The translations under genes and the position numbers were made by a program. A DNA stretch of 64,000 nt from Hydrocarboniphaga daqingensis (lineage in GTDB: Bacteria > Pseudomonadota > Gammaproteobacteria > Nevskiales > Nevskiaceae), in assembly GCF_900129825.1 (NCBI RefSeq), contig NZ_FQWZ01000003.1, forward strand, positions 364,353-428,352. The letters run 5' to 3'. Under the pieces are notes generated by a model. It was not told where the DNA came from and did not search any database. It saw nothing but the letters and a program-made list of their open reading frames with translations. Of the stretch, positions 28,028 to 37,367 are shown piece by piece; position 1 is the first letter of the stretch, and every line of letters begins with the position of its first letter.

Positions 28028-28584
28028 TGTCATGGCCGATACACCAGCGCGGCGTGGCACTGATCGACGTGCTGATCGCGCTGGTGGTCATCGAAGTCGG
28101 CCTCTGCGCGCTGCTGCATCTGCAGGGCGTGATCGTCGTCAGTGGCGTGGACGCTCGTGCGCGCAGCATCGCGATGCTGCTGGCGCGCGAAAAACTCGAC
28201 GACCTGCGCCAGTACACACAACTGCCGGCCGGGCCGAATGGCGTCTACGGATTCGATGAGATCGGCACCGACCGCGGCGGTGCCGAGGCGGCCGACGGCA
28301 GCTTGCTGGTGCCGGCGGGTAGCGTCGCCTTGTCAGGGTTCGTGTTTGATCGACACTGGCAGACGGCCCCGCTGTCGTGGTGCGAGCTTGGCGCTGGCCC
28401 GTCGCCGGGCGTCTGCACCGATCGCAGCCGGCCTGATCTGATCGAATTGAGCGTGCAACTGCAGTGGGGCGCGTCCGGCGCCGGGCGCCAGCAGCTTGAA
28501 CTGCGGACGGCGATCCCGGTCAGCGACCCGCCGTTGTCGTCTCTGGCGTTGATCCGCGGGCCTTCGCTGCTACCGCCGCGTTGA
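28027..28584 (+). CDS. PilV-like pseudopilin with Asp at +5, second cluster
   Basis: 185 residues; ATG overlaps the preceding stop (TGATG). Leader MSWPIHQRG then VALIDVLIALVVIEVGLCALLHLQG. The residue at +5 of the mature protein is Asp rather than the near-invariant Glu. Then SIAMLLAREKLDDLRQY, comparable to PilV. Last gene of the second cluster; no second pilY1 or pilE follows. Confidence 0.75.
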   Translation: MSWPIHQRGVALIDVLIALVVIEVGLCALLHLQGVIVVSGVDARARSIAMLLAREKLDDLRQYTQLPAGPNGVYGFDEIGTDRGGAEAADGSLLVPAGSVALSGFVFDRHWQTAPLSWCELGAGPSPGVCTDRSRPDLIELSVQLQWGASGAGRQQLELRTAIPVSDPPLSSLALIRGPSLLPPR

Positions 28585-28635
28585 GGGCCGGTGCCGGCAC
28601 GCACGGCGCTGCGAAGGCGCGCTGCGGAAACGAAA

Positions 28636-28657
28636 AAGCCCACGTTTCCGTGGGCTT
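28636..28657. terminator. hairpin terminator between the second pilin cluster and tRNA-Thr
   Basis: A 9-bp stem AAGCCCACG/CGTGGGCTT with TTTC loop. On the minus strand it is followed by a T-run, fitting termination of tRNA-Thr; on the plus strand it lies 52 bases after the last pilin-like gene. Confidence 0.85.
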
Positions 28658-28691
28658 GTAATATTTCCGCAGACGTCTTGAACCGCTTGTT

Positions 28692-28767
<76 letters not shown>

Positions 28768-28777
28768 GCGGCCGCGG

Positions 28778-28806
28778 ATTATAGGGTGCTCGGTCGGGGG
28801 CGACAA
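28778..28806 (-). promoter_or_regulatory. sigma-70 promoter of tRNA-Thr
   Basis: On the minus strand TTGTCG (28801-28806), 17-base spacer, perfect TATAAT (28778-28783); predicted start about 4-6 bases before the mature tRNA 5' end. Confidence 0.78.
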
Positions 28807-28851
28807 TCGGTCTGCGGCTAAACTGCGCCAACTTTTTTGCCGGTATCGGCC

Positions 28852-29763
28852 GTGTCCGAGGTCAAAATCCGTTCGCCCGACGTCAGCCTGCTGTCCGGGC
28901 TCGGCCTGGCGGTGCTGGGCGCCGTGTTCTTTTCGGGCAAGGCCATCGTTGCCAAGCTGTTGTATCAGCATGGGATCGATGCCGTCACGCTGATCGGCCT
29001 GCGGATGCTGCTGTCGATGCCGGTGTTCGTTGGCGTTGCGATCTGGACCTGGCGCCGCCCGCCACGGCTCGGTGCCCGCGATCGGCTGCGGATCGTCGCG
29101 CTGGGGCTGGTCGGCTACTACGGGTCGAGCATGCTCGACTTCATGGGCCTGCAGTACATCAGCGCCGGGCTGGAGCGGCTGATCCTGTTCCTGACGCCGA
29201 GCTTCGTGCTGCTGCTGGGCGTGCTGTTCTATCAGCGGCGCGTCGCTCGCCGGCAACTGGCCTCGCTGCTGTGCGCCTACGCCGGCATCGTGCTGGTGTT
29301 CTGGCACGACCTGGGTGTCGGCGGCCGCGATGTGGCGCTGGGCAGTGCGCTGGTGCTGGCGGCCGCGCTGGCCTATGCGGTCTATCTGCTGCTGTCCGGC
29401 GAGCTGCTGGAGCGAGTCGGCACGCTGCGGCTGGTCGCACTGGCGATGAGCAGCTCGTCGGTCGCTGCGCTGCTGCAGTACGCGCTGCTGCGGCCGCTGC
29501 CCGGCTTGTTCGAGCAGAGCGCGGCGGTCTGGCAGCTGTCGCTGATCAATGCCTCGTTGTGCACCGTGTTGCCAGTGTTCGTGACGATGTTCGCCGTGCG
29601 CCGGATCGGCGCCGGCTTGACCGCGCAGGCCGGCATGGTCGGCCCGGTGTCGACCTTGTTTCTCGGCTGGTGGCTGCTGGCCGAACCGATCACTGCCTTG
29701 CAGCTCGCGGGCACCGGGCTGGTGCTGGGCGGCATTTTTCTGTTGTCGGCGCGCAAGGTTTGA
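28852..29763 (+). CDS. DMT-superfamily (EamA) transporter
   Basis: About 303 residues from GTG 28852 (a TTG at 28837 is also in frame; neither has a strong Shine-Dalgarno). Ten hydrophobic segments arranged as two EamA halves. The first starts [23 protein letters not shown] and the second around [22 protein letters not shown]. Such proteins export or import amino acids, nucleobases or drugs; the substrate cannot be told. Its coding strand overlaps nothing else of note and it is 54 bases before the monooxygenase gene. Confidence 0.88.
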   Translation: MSEVKIRSPDVSLLSGLGLAVLGAVFFSGKAIVAKLLYQHGIDAVTLIGLRMLLSMPVFVGVAIWTWRRPPRLGARDRLRIVALGLVGYYGSSMLDFMGLQYISAGLERLILFLTPSFVLLLGVLFYQRRVARRQLASLLCAYAGIVLVFWHDLGVGGRDVALGSALVLAAALAYAVYLLLSGELLERVGTLRLVALAMSSSSVAALLQYALLRPLPGLFEQSAAVWQLSLINASLCTVLPVFVTMFAVRRIGAGLTAQAGMVGPVSTLFLGWWLLAEPITALQLAGTGLVLGGIFLLSARKV

Positions 29764-29816
29764 TCGAGCGGCGGCGTCCCCATGTTGTCGAGACGCTTGA
29801 TTCGGCAAGGACGCAC

Positions 29817-30824
29817 ATGACGAGCACTCCGTATTCGGTTCTGGACCTGTGCCCGGTGGTCGAAGGCGGCAGCGCCGCCGACACGTTCCGCGACACGGTG
29901 GACCTGGCGCGCCACGCCGAGCGTTGGGGCTACCAGCGCTACTGGCTCGCCGAGCATCACAACATGCCGGGCATCGCGAGCGCGGCCACGGCCGTGGTGA
30001 TCGGCCATGTTGCGGCCGGAACGACGACGATCCGCGTCGGTGCCGGCGGGGTGATGCTGCCGAATCATTCGCCGCTGGTGATCGCCGAGCAGTTCGGCAC
30101 GCTCGAATCGCTGTATCCCGGCCGCATCGATCTGGGCCTGGGCCGCGCGCCCGGCACCGACGGCGTCACTGCGCGGGCGATGCGCCGTGACCTGGCCACG
30201 GCCGGCCAGCAGTTTCCGCAGGACGTGATCGAGTTGCGTCGTTACTTGGGCCAGGCCACCGCGCAGCAGTCGGTGCGCGCCGTGCCCGGCCACGGGCTCG
30301 ATGTGCCGGTCTGGATTCTCGGCTCCAGCACCTTCGGCGCCCAACTGGCGGCGCAGCTGGGCTTGCCCTATGCGTTTGCCTCGCACTTCGCGCCCGACCA
30401 GATCGACGCGGCCGTGTCGATCTACCGCCGCTACTTCGAGCCGTCCGCCGCGCAGCCAAGGCCGCATCTGATGCTGCTGCTGAACGTCTACGCCGCCGAC
30501 ACCGACGAGCGCGCGCAGCAGCTGTTCAGCTCGCTTCAGCTGCAGTTTCTGCGTTTGCGCCAAGGCCGGCCGGGCCTGCTGCCGGCGCCGGTGACGACGA
30601 TGGACGGCCGTTGGTCGCCGCTGGAGGAAGCCGGTGTCGCCCAAGCGCTGCGTTGCTCGGTGGTCGGGTCGCCCGCGACCGTGGAACGCGGCATCCGCGC
30701 GTTCCTCGAGCAGTACCAGCCCGACGAGCTGATGCTGACCGCGATGATCCATGACCATGCTGAGCGCCTGCACTCGTTCGAGATCGCCGCGCAGGTACGC
30801 GATCGGCTGGCGGCCGCCGCCTGA
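29817..30824 (+). CDS. luciferase-like flavin-dependent monooxygenase
   Basis: 335 residues from ATG 29817, six bases after AAGGA. Bacterial luciferase-family TIM barrel with [17 protein letters not shown] near residue 42, [21 protein letters not shown] and [12 protein letters not shown], the pattern of the LLM subgroup that includes E. coli YhbW. These use reduced FMN supplied by a partner reductase. Substrate unknown; no reductase is adjacent. Confidence 0.9.
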   Translation: MTSTPYSVLDLCPVVEGGSAADTFRDTVDLARHAERWGYQRYWLAEHHNMPGIASAATAVVIGHVAAGTTTIRVGAGGVMLPNHSPLVIAEQFGTLESLYPGRIDLGLGRAPGTDGVTARAMRRDLATAGQQFPQDVIELRRYLGQATAQQSVRAVPGHGLDVPVWILGSSTFGAQLAAQLGLPYAFASHFAPDQIDAAVSIYRRYFEPSAAQPRPHLMLLLNVYAADTDERAQQLFSSLQLQFLRLRQGRPGLLPAPVTTMDGRWSPLEEAGVAQALRCSVVGSPATVERGIRAFLEQYQPDELMLTAMIHDHAERLHSFEIAAQVRDRLAAAA

Positions 30825-30923
30825 CGGCGCGCGGCCTTGCCGGCTTGCCCTGGCCGCGACTTGCGCGTATCACGCAGGCCGCGGTCGCAACAAAACCCAA
30901 CTATCCAGGAGAGCGCCCTGCTC

Positions 30924-32294
30924 ATGAAGCACGACGTCGTTGATGCGCGAGTCTCGCCCGAAGGCCGGCTGCGCGTGTTGTCCAAAGCCGAGATCCACAA
31001 GCTGCTCGACCACAGCGCCGGTGGCTTGTACCCGGTATTCCGCAACAGCGCGCTGGCCGTGCTCAACAGCGGCAGCTTTCTCGACGACGGCAAAGAGTTG
31101 CTGGAGCGCTATCCGGACTTCGACATCAAGATCGTGCAGGAACAGCGCGGCATCCAGCTGCAGCTGACCGGTGCCCCGGCGATCGCCTTCGTTGACGGCG
31201 AGATGATCCGCGGCATTCGCGAGCACTTGTTCGCTGTGCTGCGCGACATTCTGTTCGTCAGCAACGACCTGATGGAGAACCCGAGCTTCGATCTCGAAAC
31301 GACCGAAGGTCTGACCGACGCGGTGTTTCATATCCTGCGCAATGCCGGCCTGCTGCTGCCGCGGATCGAGCCGAACCTGGTCGTTTGCTGGGGCGGTCAT
31401 TCGATATCGCGCGAGGAATACGACTACAGCAAGCAGGTCGGCTATCAGATCGGCTTGCGCGGCTTCAACATCTGCACCGGCTGCGGGCCAGGTGCGATGA
31501 AGGGGCCGATGAAGGGCGCCACGATCGCCCACGCCAAGCAGCGCATCAAGACCGGCCGCTACATCGGCATCAGCGAGCCGGGCATCATCGCGGCCGAATC
31601 ACCCAACCCGATCGTCAACGAGTTGGTCGTCTGCCCCGACATCGAAAAGCGGCTAGAAGCGTTCGTGCGCGTCGGCCATGTGGTCGTCGTGTTCCCGGGC
31701 GGCGTCGGCACCGCCGAAGAAATCCTGTACCTGCTCGGCATCCTGCTGCATCCGGACAACGCTGATGTGCCGTTCCCGCTGATCTTCACCGGCCCGGCCA
31801 GCGCAGCGGCGTACTTCGAGCAAATCGACGCCTTCATCGGCACCACGCTCGGCGAGGCGGCGCGTCGCCGCTACACGATCATCCTCGACGACCCGGCCGC
31901 GGTGGCGCAGCGCATCGCCCACGACATGCAGACCGTCAGCGCGTTTCGCAAGCAAAGCAAGGACGCCTACTACTTCAACTGGGCGCTGAAAGTACCGCAC
32001 GATCTGCAGCGGCCGTTCCGACCGACGCACGAGGCGATGCGACAGCTCGATCTGCATCTGGACCAGGACAAGCACAAGCTGGCCGCCAACCTGCGCCGCG
32101 CGTTTTCGGGCGTCGTCGCCGGCAACGTCAAAGCCGACACGATCCAGGCCGTGCAGGATCACGGGCCGTTCGACATCCACGGTGACGAGGCGGTGCTCAA
32201 GCCGCTTGACGCCTTGCTGCAAGCCTTCGTCCGCCAGAACCGGATGAAGCTGCCCGGCAAGGCCTATGTGCCGTGTTATCGGGTCGTGGTCTAG
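30924..32294 (+). CDS. ppnN: nucleotide 5'-monophosphate nucleosidase PpnN (LOG family)
   Basis: 456 residues, matching E. coli PpnN/YgdH. Start ATG 30924 with CAGGAGAG about 12 bases upstream. The N-terminal domain is PpnN-specific. The central LOG (lysine decarboxylase-like) domain has CGPGAMKGPMKGA and PGGVGTAEEILYLLG, the phosphate-binding and catalytic motifs. PpnN cleaves purine and pyrimidine nucleoside monophosphates to base plus ribose 5-phosphate and in E. coli is stimulated by (p)ppGpp. It ends convergently with yciB, overlapping by four bases. Confidence 0.93.
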   Translation: MKHDVVDARVSPEGRLRVLSKAEIHKLLDHSAGGLYPVFRNSALAVLNSGSFLDDGKELLERYPDFDIKIVQEQRGIQLQLTGAPAIAFVDGEMIRGIREHLFAVLRDILFVSNDLMENPSFDLETTEGLTDAVFHILRNAGLLLPRIEPNLVVCWGGHSISREEYDYSKQVGYQIGLRGFNICTGCGPGAMKGPMKGATIAHAKQRIKTGRYIGISEPGIIAAESPNPIVNELVVCPDIEKRLEAFVRVGHVVVVFPGGVGTAEEILYLLGILLHPDNADVPFPLIFTGPASAAAYFEQIDAFIGTTLGEAARRRYTIILDDPAAVAQRIAHDMQTVSAFRKQSKDAYYFNWALKVPHDLQRPFRPTHEAMRQLDLHLDQDKHKLAANLRRAFSGVVAGNVKADTIQAVQDHGPFDIHGDEAVLKPLDALLQAFVRQNRMKLPGKAYVPCYRVVV

Positions 32295-32854
32295 CGCACC
32301 GCAGTCGCCGCGCGGCGGGCTTGGACCGCCGCGCGTAGCGGACCCCAGATCAGTGGCAAGTGCAGCACCGCGAACAGCGCGGTCAGTGCGCCGAAGCCGA
32401 ACACCTTGAAGTAGACCCAGGTTTCGAGGCTGCAGTAGTGCGCGACGGCGATGTTGATCACCGCGTGGGCCGCAAAGTACAGCGCCCACGCCAGATTCAA
32501 GCGGCGCCACAACGGCTCGGGTAGCGTCAGCACGGCGCCGAACATCGTCTGCAGCGCAACGCGCCGGCCGGTCCATTGCGTGGCGCCCAGTGCCAGCGCA
32601 AACGCGCCGAGCACGATCGTCGGCTTGTACTGGATGAAGCGCGGGTCACGCAGCGTCAGCGTCAGCCCGCCGAGCAGCGCCGATACCAGTAACGTGAACA
32701 GCGACAGCCGGCTGTAATGCCCGCTGCGCCAGCGCCCGATCAACACGGCCAGCGTCGACAGCAGCACCATCGCGGCCGTCGCCGCATAGATCCCGGCCGC
32801 GGCATAGACCAGCAGAAAGCCCAGCAGCGGGCCGGCCTCGAGTAGCAGTTTCAT
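32291..32854 (-). CDS. yciB: inner-membrane septation protein YciB
   Basis: 187 residues with about five membrane helices. MKLLLEAGPLLGFLLVY at the start, DPRFIQYKPT and ETWVYFKVFGF later are characteristic of YciB (IspA, septation protein A). In enterobacteria it contributes to envelope biogenesis and division. Convergent with ppnN. Confidence 0.92.
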   Translation of the reverse strand: MKLLLEAGPLLGFLLVYAAAGIYAATAAMVLLSTLAVLIGRWRSGHYSRLSLFTLLVSALLGGLTLTLRDPRFIQYKPTIVLGAFALALGATQWTGRRVALQTMFGAVLTLPEPLWRRLNLAWALYFAAHAVINIAVAHYCSLETWVYFKVFGFGALTALFAVLHLPLIWGPLRAAVQARRAATAVR

Positions 32855-32871
32855 GAGCTTGTCGCACGCAC

Positions 32872-32909
32872 AAAAAGGGCCGCATCGCCGGTTTGGGGGC
32901 GATGCGGCC
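32872..32909 (-). terminator. rho-independent terminator after the M4 peptidase gene
   Basis: A 12-bp stem GGCCGCATCGCC/GGCGATGCGGCC with an 8-base loop, followed on the minus strand by C and five Ts. It lies 48 bases beyond the protease stop, before yciB. Confidence 0.9.
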
Positions 32910-32957
32910 TAAACGTCGCTTTGATTGCCGTGGCGACTTGCGGTGCCGTGGGGCCCG

Positions 32958-34544
32958 TTAGTTGACGCCGACCGCCGCCCAAGCCGCGGCGACCGCCGTG
33001 TAGGCCGCTGACTGGGTGCCGTACAGGTCGGCTGCTGCTTGTAGCGTGGTGCTGCGCGCGCCGGCATAGCCGGTCGACGAGGTCATGTAGACCGTCAGCG
33101 CCCGGTACAGAATCTGGGCGGCTTGGTCGCGCGAGATCGGACGGATTGCGGTGTTGCCGTTGCAGACCAGTGCCGACGGCGCCAGCGTGAAGCCAGGGGG
33201 CGATACCGCACCCTGCGTCAGCAGGTAGAAGAAGTGATTGGCCACGCCGGACGAGTAGTGCACGTCGAGGTTGCCGATGTTGCCGACGTAGCAATCCGGC
33301 GACTTGTTGTCGAGGCTGGGCTTGAACATGTAGCGCAGCGCTTGCGTCGGCGTCGGGCTGCCGTTGTTGGCGGTATAGATGCGTTCGCCGATCAGATAGT
33401 TGGGCGTGCTGATGCTGTTGTTGGCCGCGTACTCGACCAGCGTGCCGAAGATGTCGGACATCGCCTCGTTGAGGCCGCCTGACTCGCCGGAGTAGGTCAG
33501 ATTGGCGGTGCGCGACGTCACGCCATGGGTCATTTCGTGGCCTGCGATATCCACTGCCACCAGCGGCAGATAGCTGCCGCCGTCGCCATCGCCATAGGTC
33601 ATGCAGAAGCAGCCGTTGTCCCAGAACGCGTTGACGTAGTTTCGGCCGTAATGCACCCGCGATGTAGCACCCACGCCATCGTCAGCAATGCCGCGCCGGC
33701 CGAACTGCGCGAGGAAGTAATCCCAGGTCAGCGCGGCGCCGTAGGCCGCGTCGACGCCGACCGTCGCCCGGTCGCTGTTGGTGAAGTCGCCCCAGACGTT
33801 GTCGCTGTCGGTGTAGGCCTTGGCCAGCACCGCCAAGCGCGTGTTGCGCAGGTCGACCGTGGCTTGGCCGCCCCGGCTCGGATCACGCAGCACGTAGCCG
33901 CCGCTGCTTTGGCTGTCGGTGGTCAGGGCGATCACGCCGGACAGCAGGCTGTTGCCGGTCGCGGTGGCGGCAGCGGTCTGGACTTCGTCCCAGCCGTCGA
34001 TCAGCGCCAGCGTGCCGGCGTTGACCAGCCAGTGACGCCGCGTTGGCGTGCCGTCTTCGGTAACGCCCGCCAAGCGCACGTCGTAGGCCAGTACGGCCGG
34101 CGTGCTCCGTGCGTCGATCAGCTTGGACACGATCGCGCGGCCTTCGCGCGTGCCGGTGAATGCCGCTTCGGCAACCCGGATCGCATCGGCTTCGGTGAAC
34201 GCGGCCTTCAGATCGACATTCAGCGGCCGCGTCAGCGTCTGCGACACGCTGGCGAGCCGGCCGGAGGCGTCCTGATGCACGACGAAATCGCCGCCGAGCA
34301 CCGGCAGGCCGCGGTACCGGCGGTCGAAGCGCACATGTTCGGCGCCGCTGCGGTCGACGATCCAATCGCGCGCGGCGTAGGTGTCGGCGCCGCTGCCGTT
34401 GATTCGTTTGGGTTGGGCCGCGATCAGCGCCAAAGCGCGCTTGACCGGCGCGGCATTGAGATCCGGGGCGGCCTGGGCGCCGTTGTTGACGGCCAGCAGA
34501 CTGAGGGCCAAGCCGAGGCTGACCAGAAGCTTGTGGTGTTGCAT
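32958..34544 (-). CDS. secreted M4-family (thermolysin-like) metalloprotease
   Basis: 528 residues from ATG 34544, which gives a clean signal peptide (LLVSLGLALSLLAVNNGAQAA); the frame stays open to 34826 without such character. The FTP propeptide region (about 40-200) contains RFDRRYRGLPVLGGD. The catalytic domain has zinc motif HEMTH near residue 337, GGLNEAMSDIFG about 20 residues later with the third ligand Glu, and DVHYSSGVANHFFYLL with the active-site His. There is no C-terminal PPC domain. Probably secreted by a type II system and self-processed, acting on extracellular protein. Confidence 0.93.
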   Translation of the reverse strand: MQHHKLLVSLGLALSLLAVNNGAQAAPDLNAAPVKRALALIAAQPKRINGSGADTYAARDWIVDRSGAEHVRFDRRYRGLPVLGGDFVVHQDASGRLASVSQTLTRPLNVDLKAAFTEADAIRVAEAAFTGTREGRAIVSKLIDARSTPAVLAYDVRLAGVTEDGTPTRRHWLVNAGTLALIDGWDEVQTAAATATGNSLLSGVIALTTDSQSSGGYVLRDPSRGGQATVDLRNTRLAVLAKAYTDSDNVWGDFTNSDRATVGVDAAYGAALTWDYFLAQFGRRGIADDGVGATSRVHYGRNYVNAFWDNGCFCMTYGDGDGGSYLPLVAVDIAGHEMTHGVTSRTANLTYSGESGGLNEAMSDIFGTLVEYAANNSISTPNYLIGERIYTANNGSPTPTQALRYMFKPSLDNKSPDCYVGNIGNLDVHYSSGVANHFFYLLTQGAVSPPGFTLAPSALVCNGNTAIRPISRDQAAQILYRALTVYMTSSTGYAGARSTTLQAAADLYGTQSAAYTAVAAAWAAVGVN

Positions 34545-34829
34545 GCGCAAAATCCCTTTGATTGAGCGATCGGGGGTGCCGATCCAGTGATGCGTCCCTT
34601 GTGCATCCGTTCTGCGCGCGCGGTGGACGGCGGCCACACACGGCGATGCAATGCCGCGGCGCATCAGGGCTTGTACGCCCTCCGCGAGGTCGGCGCCTGA
34701 GGACTTCACCGGGTATTGGCGGCCGGTGTGTGAGCCTCTGCGCTTGCGACCGACCCCCGGCTGCGCCGACGATGCACGTCCGGCGGTGCCACGGCGCCAC
34801 TGGGACCCGTCATTGCATGCGAGCACACC

Positions 34830-35384
34830 ATGAGTCTGTCCCTACGCGACCAGCTGTTGCAGGCCGGCCTGATCAACGAAAAGCAGGCCAAAGCCGCTAA
34901 TAAGCAGCAGCATCATCAGCGGCGCGATCAAGCCCGCAATCCGGCCGCCGCTGCGGTCGACCCGCAAAAGCTGGCGGCGCAGAAAGCCGCCGAGGCCAAG
35001 GCTGCGCGCGACGCCGAACTCAACCGCATTCAGCGAGAAAAGGCCGAGCATAAGGCACGCCGCGCCCAGGTCAAGCAGCTGGTCGACCAGAACCGGCTGC
35101 CGAAAGTCGAGAGCGACCTGCTGTACAACTTCGTCGACGGCAAGGACGGCAAGCGCATCCGCCGGCTGCCGGTGACGCCGCAGCAGCGCGATCAGTTGAT
35201 CGCCGGCACGATCGCGATCGTCCGTTGCGACGGCCGTTACGAGCTGGTGCCGGCCGCGGTCGCCGAGCGCATCAAGGAGCGAGATCCGCACGCCGTGATC
35301 CCGCCCCGCAACGACGAGCCGGCCCAGGTCGACGAGAACGATCCGTACAAGGACTTCGTCGTTCCCGATGACCTGATGTGGTGA
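34830..35384 (+). CDS. DUF2058 (YaiL-type) nucleoprotein
   Basis: 184 residues. MSLSLRDQLLQAGLINEKQA, a Lys/Ala/Gln-rich helical centre, then LLYNFVDGKDGKRIRRLPVT and a C-terminal NDPYKDFVVPDDLMW. These are the hallmarks of DUF2058, annotated as nucleoprotein/polynucleotide-associated enzyme; its biochemical role is not settled. Divergent from the metalloprotease over a 285-base gap in which I see no feature. Confidence 0.85.
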   Translation: MSLSLRDQLLQAGLINEKQAKAANKQQHHQRRDQARNPAAAAVDPQKLAAQKAAEAKAARDAELNRIQREKAEHKARRAQVKQLVDQNRLPKVESDLLYNFVDGKDGKRIRRLPVTPQQRDQLIAGTIAIVRCDGRYELVPAAVAERIKERDPHAVIPPRNDEPAQVDENDPYKDFVVPDDLMW

Positions 35385-35471
35385 GCGATCGAGTGCGGTG
35401 ATGGACCCCGCGCAAGTCGCATTCGCCTGCTTGAACTCTCTTTGTTGGAAGCCTGCGGCCGGAGCCTGCCG

Positions 35472-36224
35472 ATGACATCACGACCGATTCGCTTGTGGCT
35501 GACCAGCCTGCTGCTCGGCGCGCTCGTTGCCGGCTGCCAGCCCGCTGCCGATCGCCAAACCGAGCAGGCCGCCGCCGAAGCGCTGGCAGCGGAGCAAGCG
35601 GCGCTGGCCAAGGCCAATGCCGAGGCGCTGGCCAAGGCTCAAGCCGAAACGCTGGCGGCGCAGGAACAAGCGCGCTTGGCGCAGCAACAGGCCGAGCAGT
35701 TGAAGGCCGAACAGGCGGCAGCTGCCGCTGCTGCGGCACGTGCCGAGCAGCAACAGAAGGCTGCCGCCGCCAAGCGCGCCCAAGCCGCGCGCGACAAGGC
35801 CGCTGCCGAAGCGCGCGCCGCACAGTTGGCGCAGCAGCAGCAAGCCGCAGTGCCGCAGTACGCGCCACCACCTCCGCCGCAGCCGATGCGCTGCGCCGAC
35901 TGCGGCACCGTCAGCGCAATCGACGAAGTCCGCGAGAAAGGCGAGGGTTCGGGCCTGGGTGCGGTTGCGGGTGCCGTGCTCGGCGGTGTGATCGGCCACC
36001 AGTTCGGCGGCGGCAGGGGCAAGGACGTGGCCACCGGCGTCGGCGCCATTGCCGGCGGCATGGCCGGTCACCAGATCGAGCGCGGCGTGCGCGCCAGCAA
36101 CCTGTACAGCGTCGGCGTGACGATGGATGACGGCAGTTATCGCAGCGTCAAGCTCACCGACCTGCAAGGCATCGCGATCGGCGCCAAGGTGCGCGTCGTC
36201 GGCGACAGCCTGCAACTACGCTGA
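35472..36224 (+). CDS. outer-membrane lipoprotein with coiled coil and glycine zipper
   Basis: 250 residues from ATG 35472. Lipobox LVAGC near residue 20. Residues about 30-125 are an Ala/Gln/Glu/Lys-rich helix likely to form a coiled coil, then a Pro/Gln linker and MRCADCGTV. The glycine zipper (GAVAGAVLGGVIGHQFGGG and GAIAGGMAGHQIE) is of the 2TM/SlyB type. Similar lipoproteins maintain the outer membrane. The fusion of a long coiled coil to the glycine-zipper domain is less common. Confidence 0.78.
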   Translation: MTSRPIRLWLTSLLLGALVAGCQPAADRQTEQAAAEALAAEQAALAKANAEALAKAQAETLAAQEQARLAQQQAEQLKAEQAAAAAAAARAEQQQKAAAAKRAQAARDKAAAEARAAQLAQQQQAAVPQYAPPPPPQPMRCADCGTVSAIDEVREKGEGSGLGAVAGAVLGGVIGHQFGGGRGKDVATGVGAIAGGMAGHQIERGVRASNLYSVGVTMDDGSYRSVKLTDLQGIAIGAKVRVVGDSLQLR

Positions 36225-36251
36225 CCATCTTCCACGGCGGCGCTGCGCGGT

Positions 36252-36497
36252 TCAGCGCCAGCCGGGTTGCCAGCAGGCGCGGTCCTTCAGCACACGCCAG
36301 TCGAGGCGCTGTTCGCGATTCGTCAGCACCGCTTCCAGCACGCAGCCGATGACGTTCTCCTCTTCGTCGAGCAGCAGCTTGGTCACCAGAAAATGCTTCT
36401 CGCGGTTTTGCGGTACCACCGCCGTCCACTTGCTCAGGTAGAGCTTGTCGGGGTTGATCTGGTTGGGCCGCGCCGCTTTGCCCGGAGCCGCGTTCAT
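36252..36497 (-). CDS. small Trp-rich conserved protein (TIGR02450-like)
   Basis: 81 residues. NPDKLYLSKWTAVVPQNREKHF and DWRVLKDRACWQPGWR match a small, widespread, uncharacterised gammaproteobacterial family with invariant tryptophans. Its start overlaps the djlA stop by four bases (ATGA), so it is co-translated with djlA. Confidence 0.82.
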   Translation of the reverse strand: MNAAPGKAARPNQINPDKLYLSKWTAVVPQNREKHFLVTKLLLDEEENVIGCVLEAVLTNREQRLDWRVLKDRACWQPGWR

Positions 36498-37303
36498 CCG
36501 GCGGCTGTGGCCGCCGACGCACGGCGCGAGCGCTCGATGCGATCGTAGGCCGTGGTGATCTGGCGGGTCTTCTGCTCGGCCATTTCACGCATGCTGTCCG
36601 GCAGCCCCTTGGACGCGAGCTTGTCCGGGTGGTTCTGGCTCATCAGCACGCGATAGGCACGTTTGACCTCGCTGTCGCTGGCCGACGGCGACACGCCGAG
36701 CACGCGGTAGGCGTCTTCCAGCGCGCTGGCTTGATGGGCTCGGCCGCTACTGCTGCTGCCCGCATCACCGCCGCCACGCAGCATCGCTTCCAGGCTGAGC
36801 AGCTCTTGTTCGCTCAGGCCCAGCCCGCGCGCGATACGGACCAGCAACGCGTGCTCGGCCGGGTGTACTTGGCCGTCGGCTGCCAGGGCTGACAACTGCA
36901 CCTGAATGAACATCTGATGCAGCATCCGCTGGCCGCGCGATGCGGCGGCGAATCGGGTGACTTCGGCGTCCAGGTCGAAGCCATCGCTCTTGCCGCGGTT
37001 GAACGCCGCGATGGCCGATTCACGCATCGCGGGCGACAAGCGCAGCTGAGCGAACAGCCGCTCGGCGACGTCGATCTCGTTGTGCGTCACCTGGCCGTCG
37101 GCCTTGCACATCGCGCCCATCACGGCGAATGTCGAATCGAGAAACTGGGTCTGAACCTGCTGCAGCTTGCCGGCCGCCGCCTTGAACAGTAGCGGCGGCA
37201 GCACGCGGGCCAGCAGATAGCCAATGGCACCGCCGATCAGCATGCCGCGCCATCCTCCGGACAGCGCGCCGATCAGCGCACCAAGAAACACCAGAACATT
37301 CAT
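36494..37303 (-). CDS. djlA: DnaJ-like membrane co-chaperone DjlA
   Basis: 269 residues from ATG 37303. An N-terminal single membrane segment is rich in glycine (ALIGALSGGWRGMLIGGAIG), as needed for DjlA dimerisation. A TerB-like middle (about 50-175) and a C-terminal J-domain follow, the latter with AYRVLGVSPSASDSEVKRAY and the essential HPD. It recruits DnaK to the inner membrane. Confidence 0.92.
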   Translation of the reverse strand: MNVLVFLGALIGALSGGWRGMLIGGAIGYLLARVLPPLLFKAAAGKLQQVQTQFLDSTFAVMGAMCKADGQVTHNEIDVAERLFAQLRLSPAMRESAIAAFNRGKSDGFDLDAEVTRFAAASRGQRMLHQMFIQVQLSALAADGQVHPAEHALLVRIARGLGLSEQELLSLEAMLRGGGDAGSSSSGRAHQASALEDAYRVLGVSPSASDSEVKRAYRVLMSQNHPDKLASKGLPDSMREMAEQKTRQITTAYDRIERSRRASAATAAG

Positions 37304-37367
37304 CGTCGAAGCATCCGCATGGAGGCGCCGCACCGCGGCGCCGGGTATCGGTCGAACCGGCTTGCGA

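Noticed and set aside
25361-28584. Second pilin cluster read as a type II secretion gspHIJK set
   Set aside because: No gspG, gspE, gspF, gspL or gspM genes are present and the W- and V-type signatures fit type IV minor pilins better. It is kept only as an alternative.
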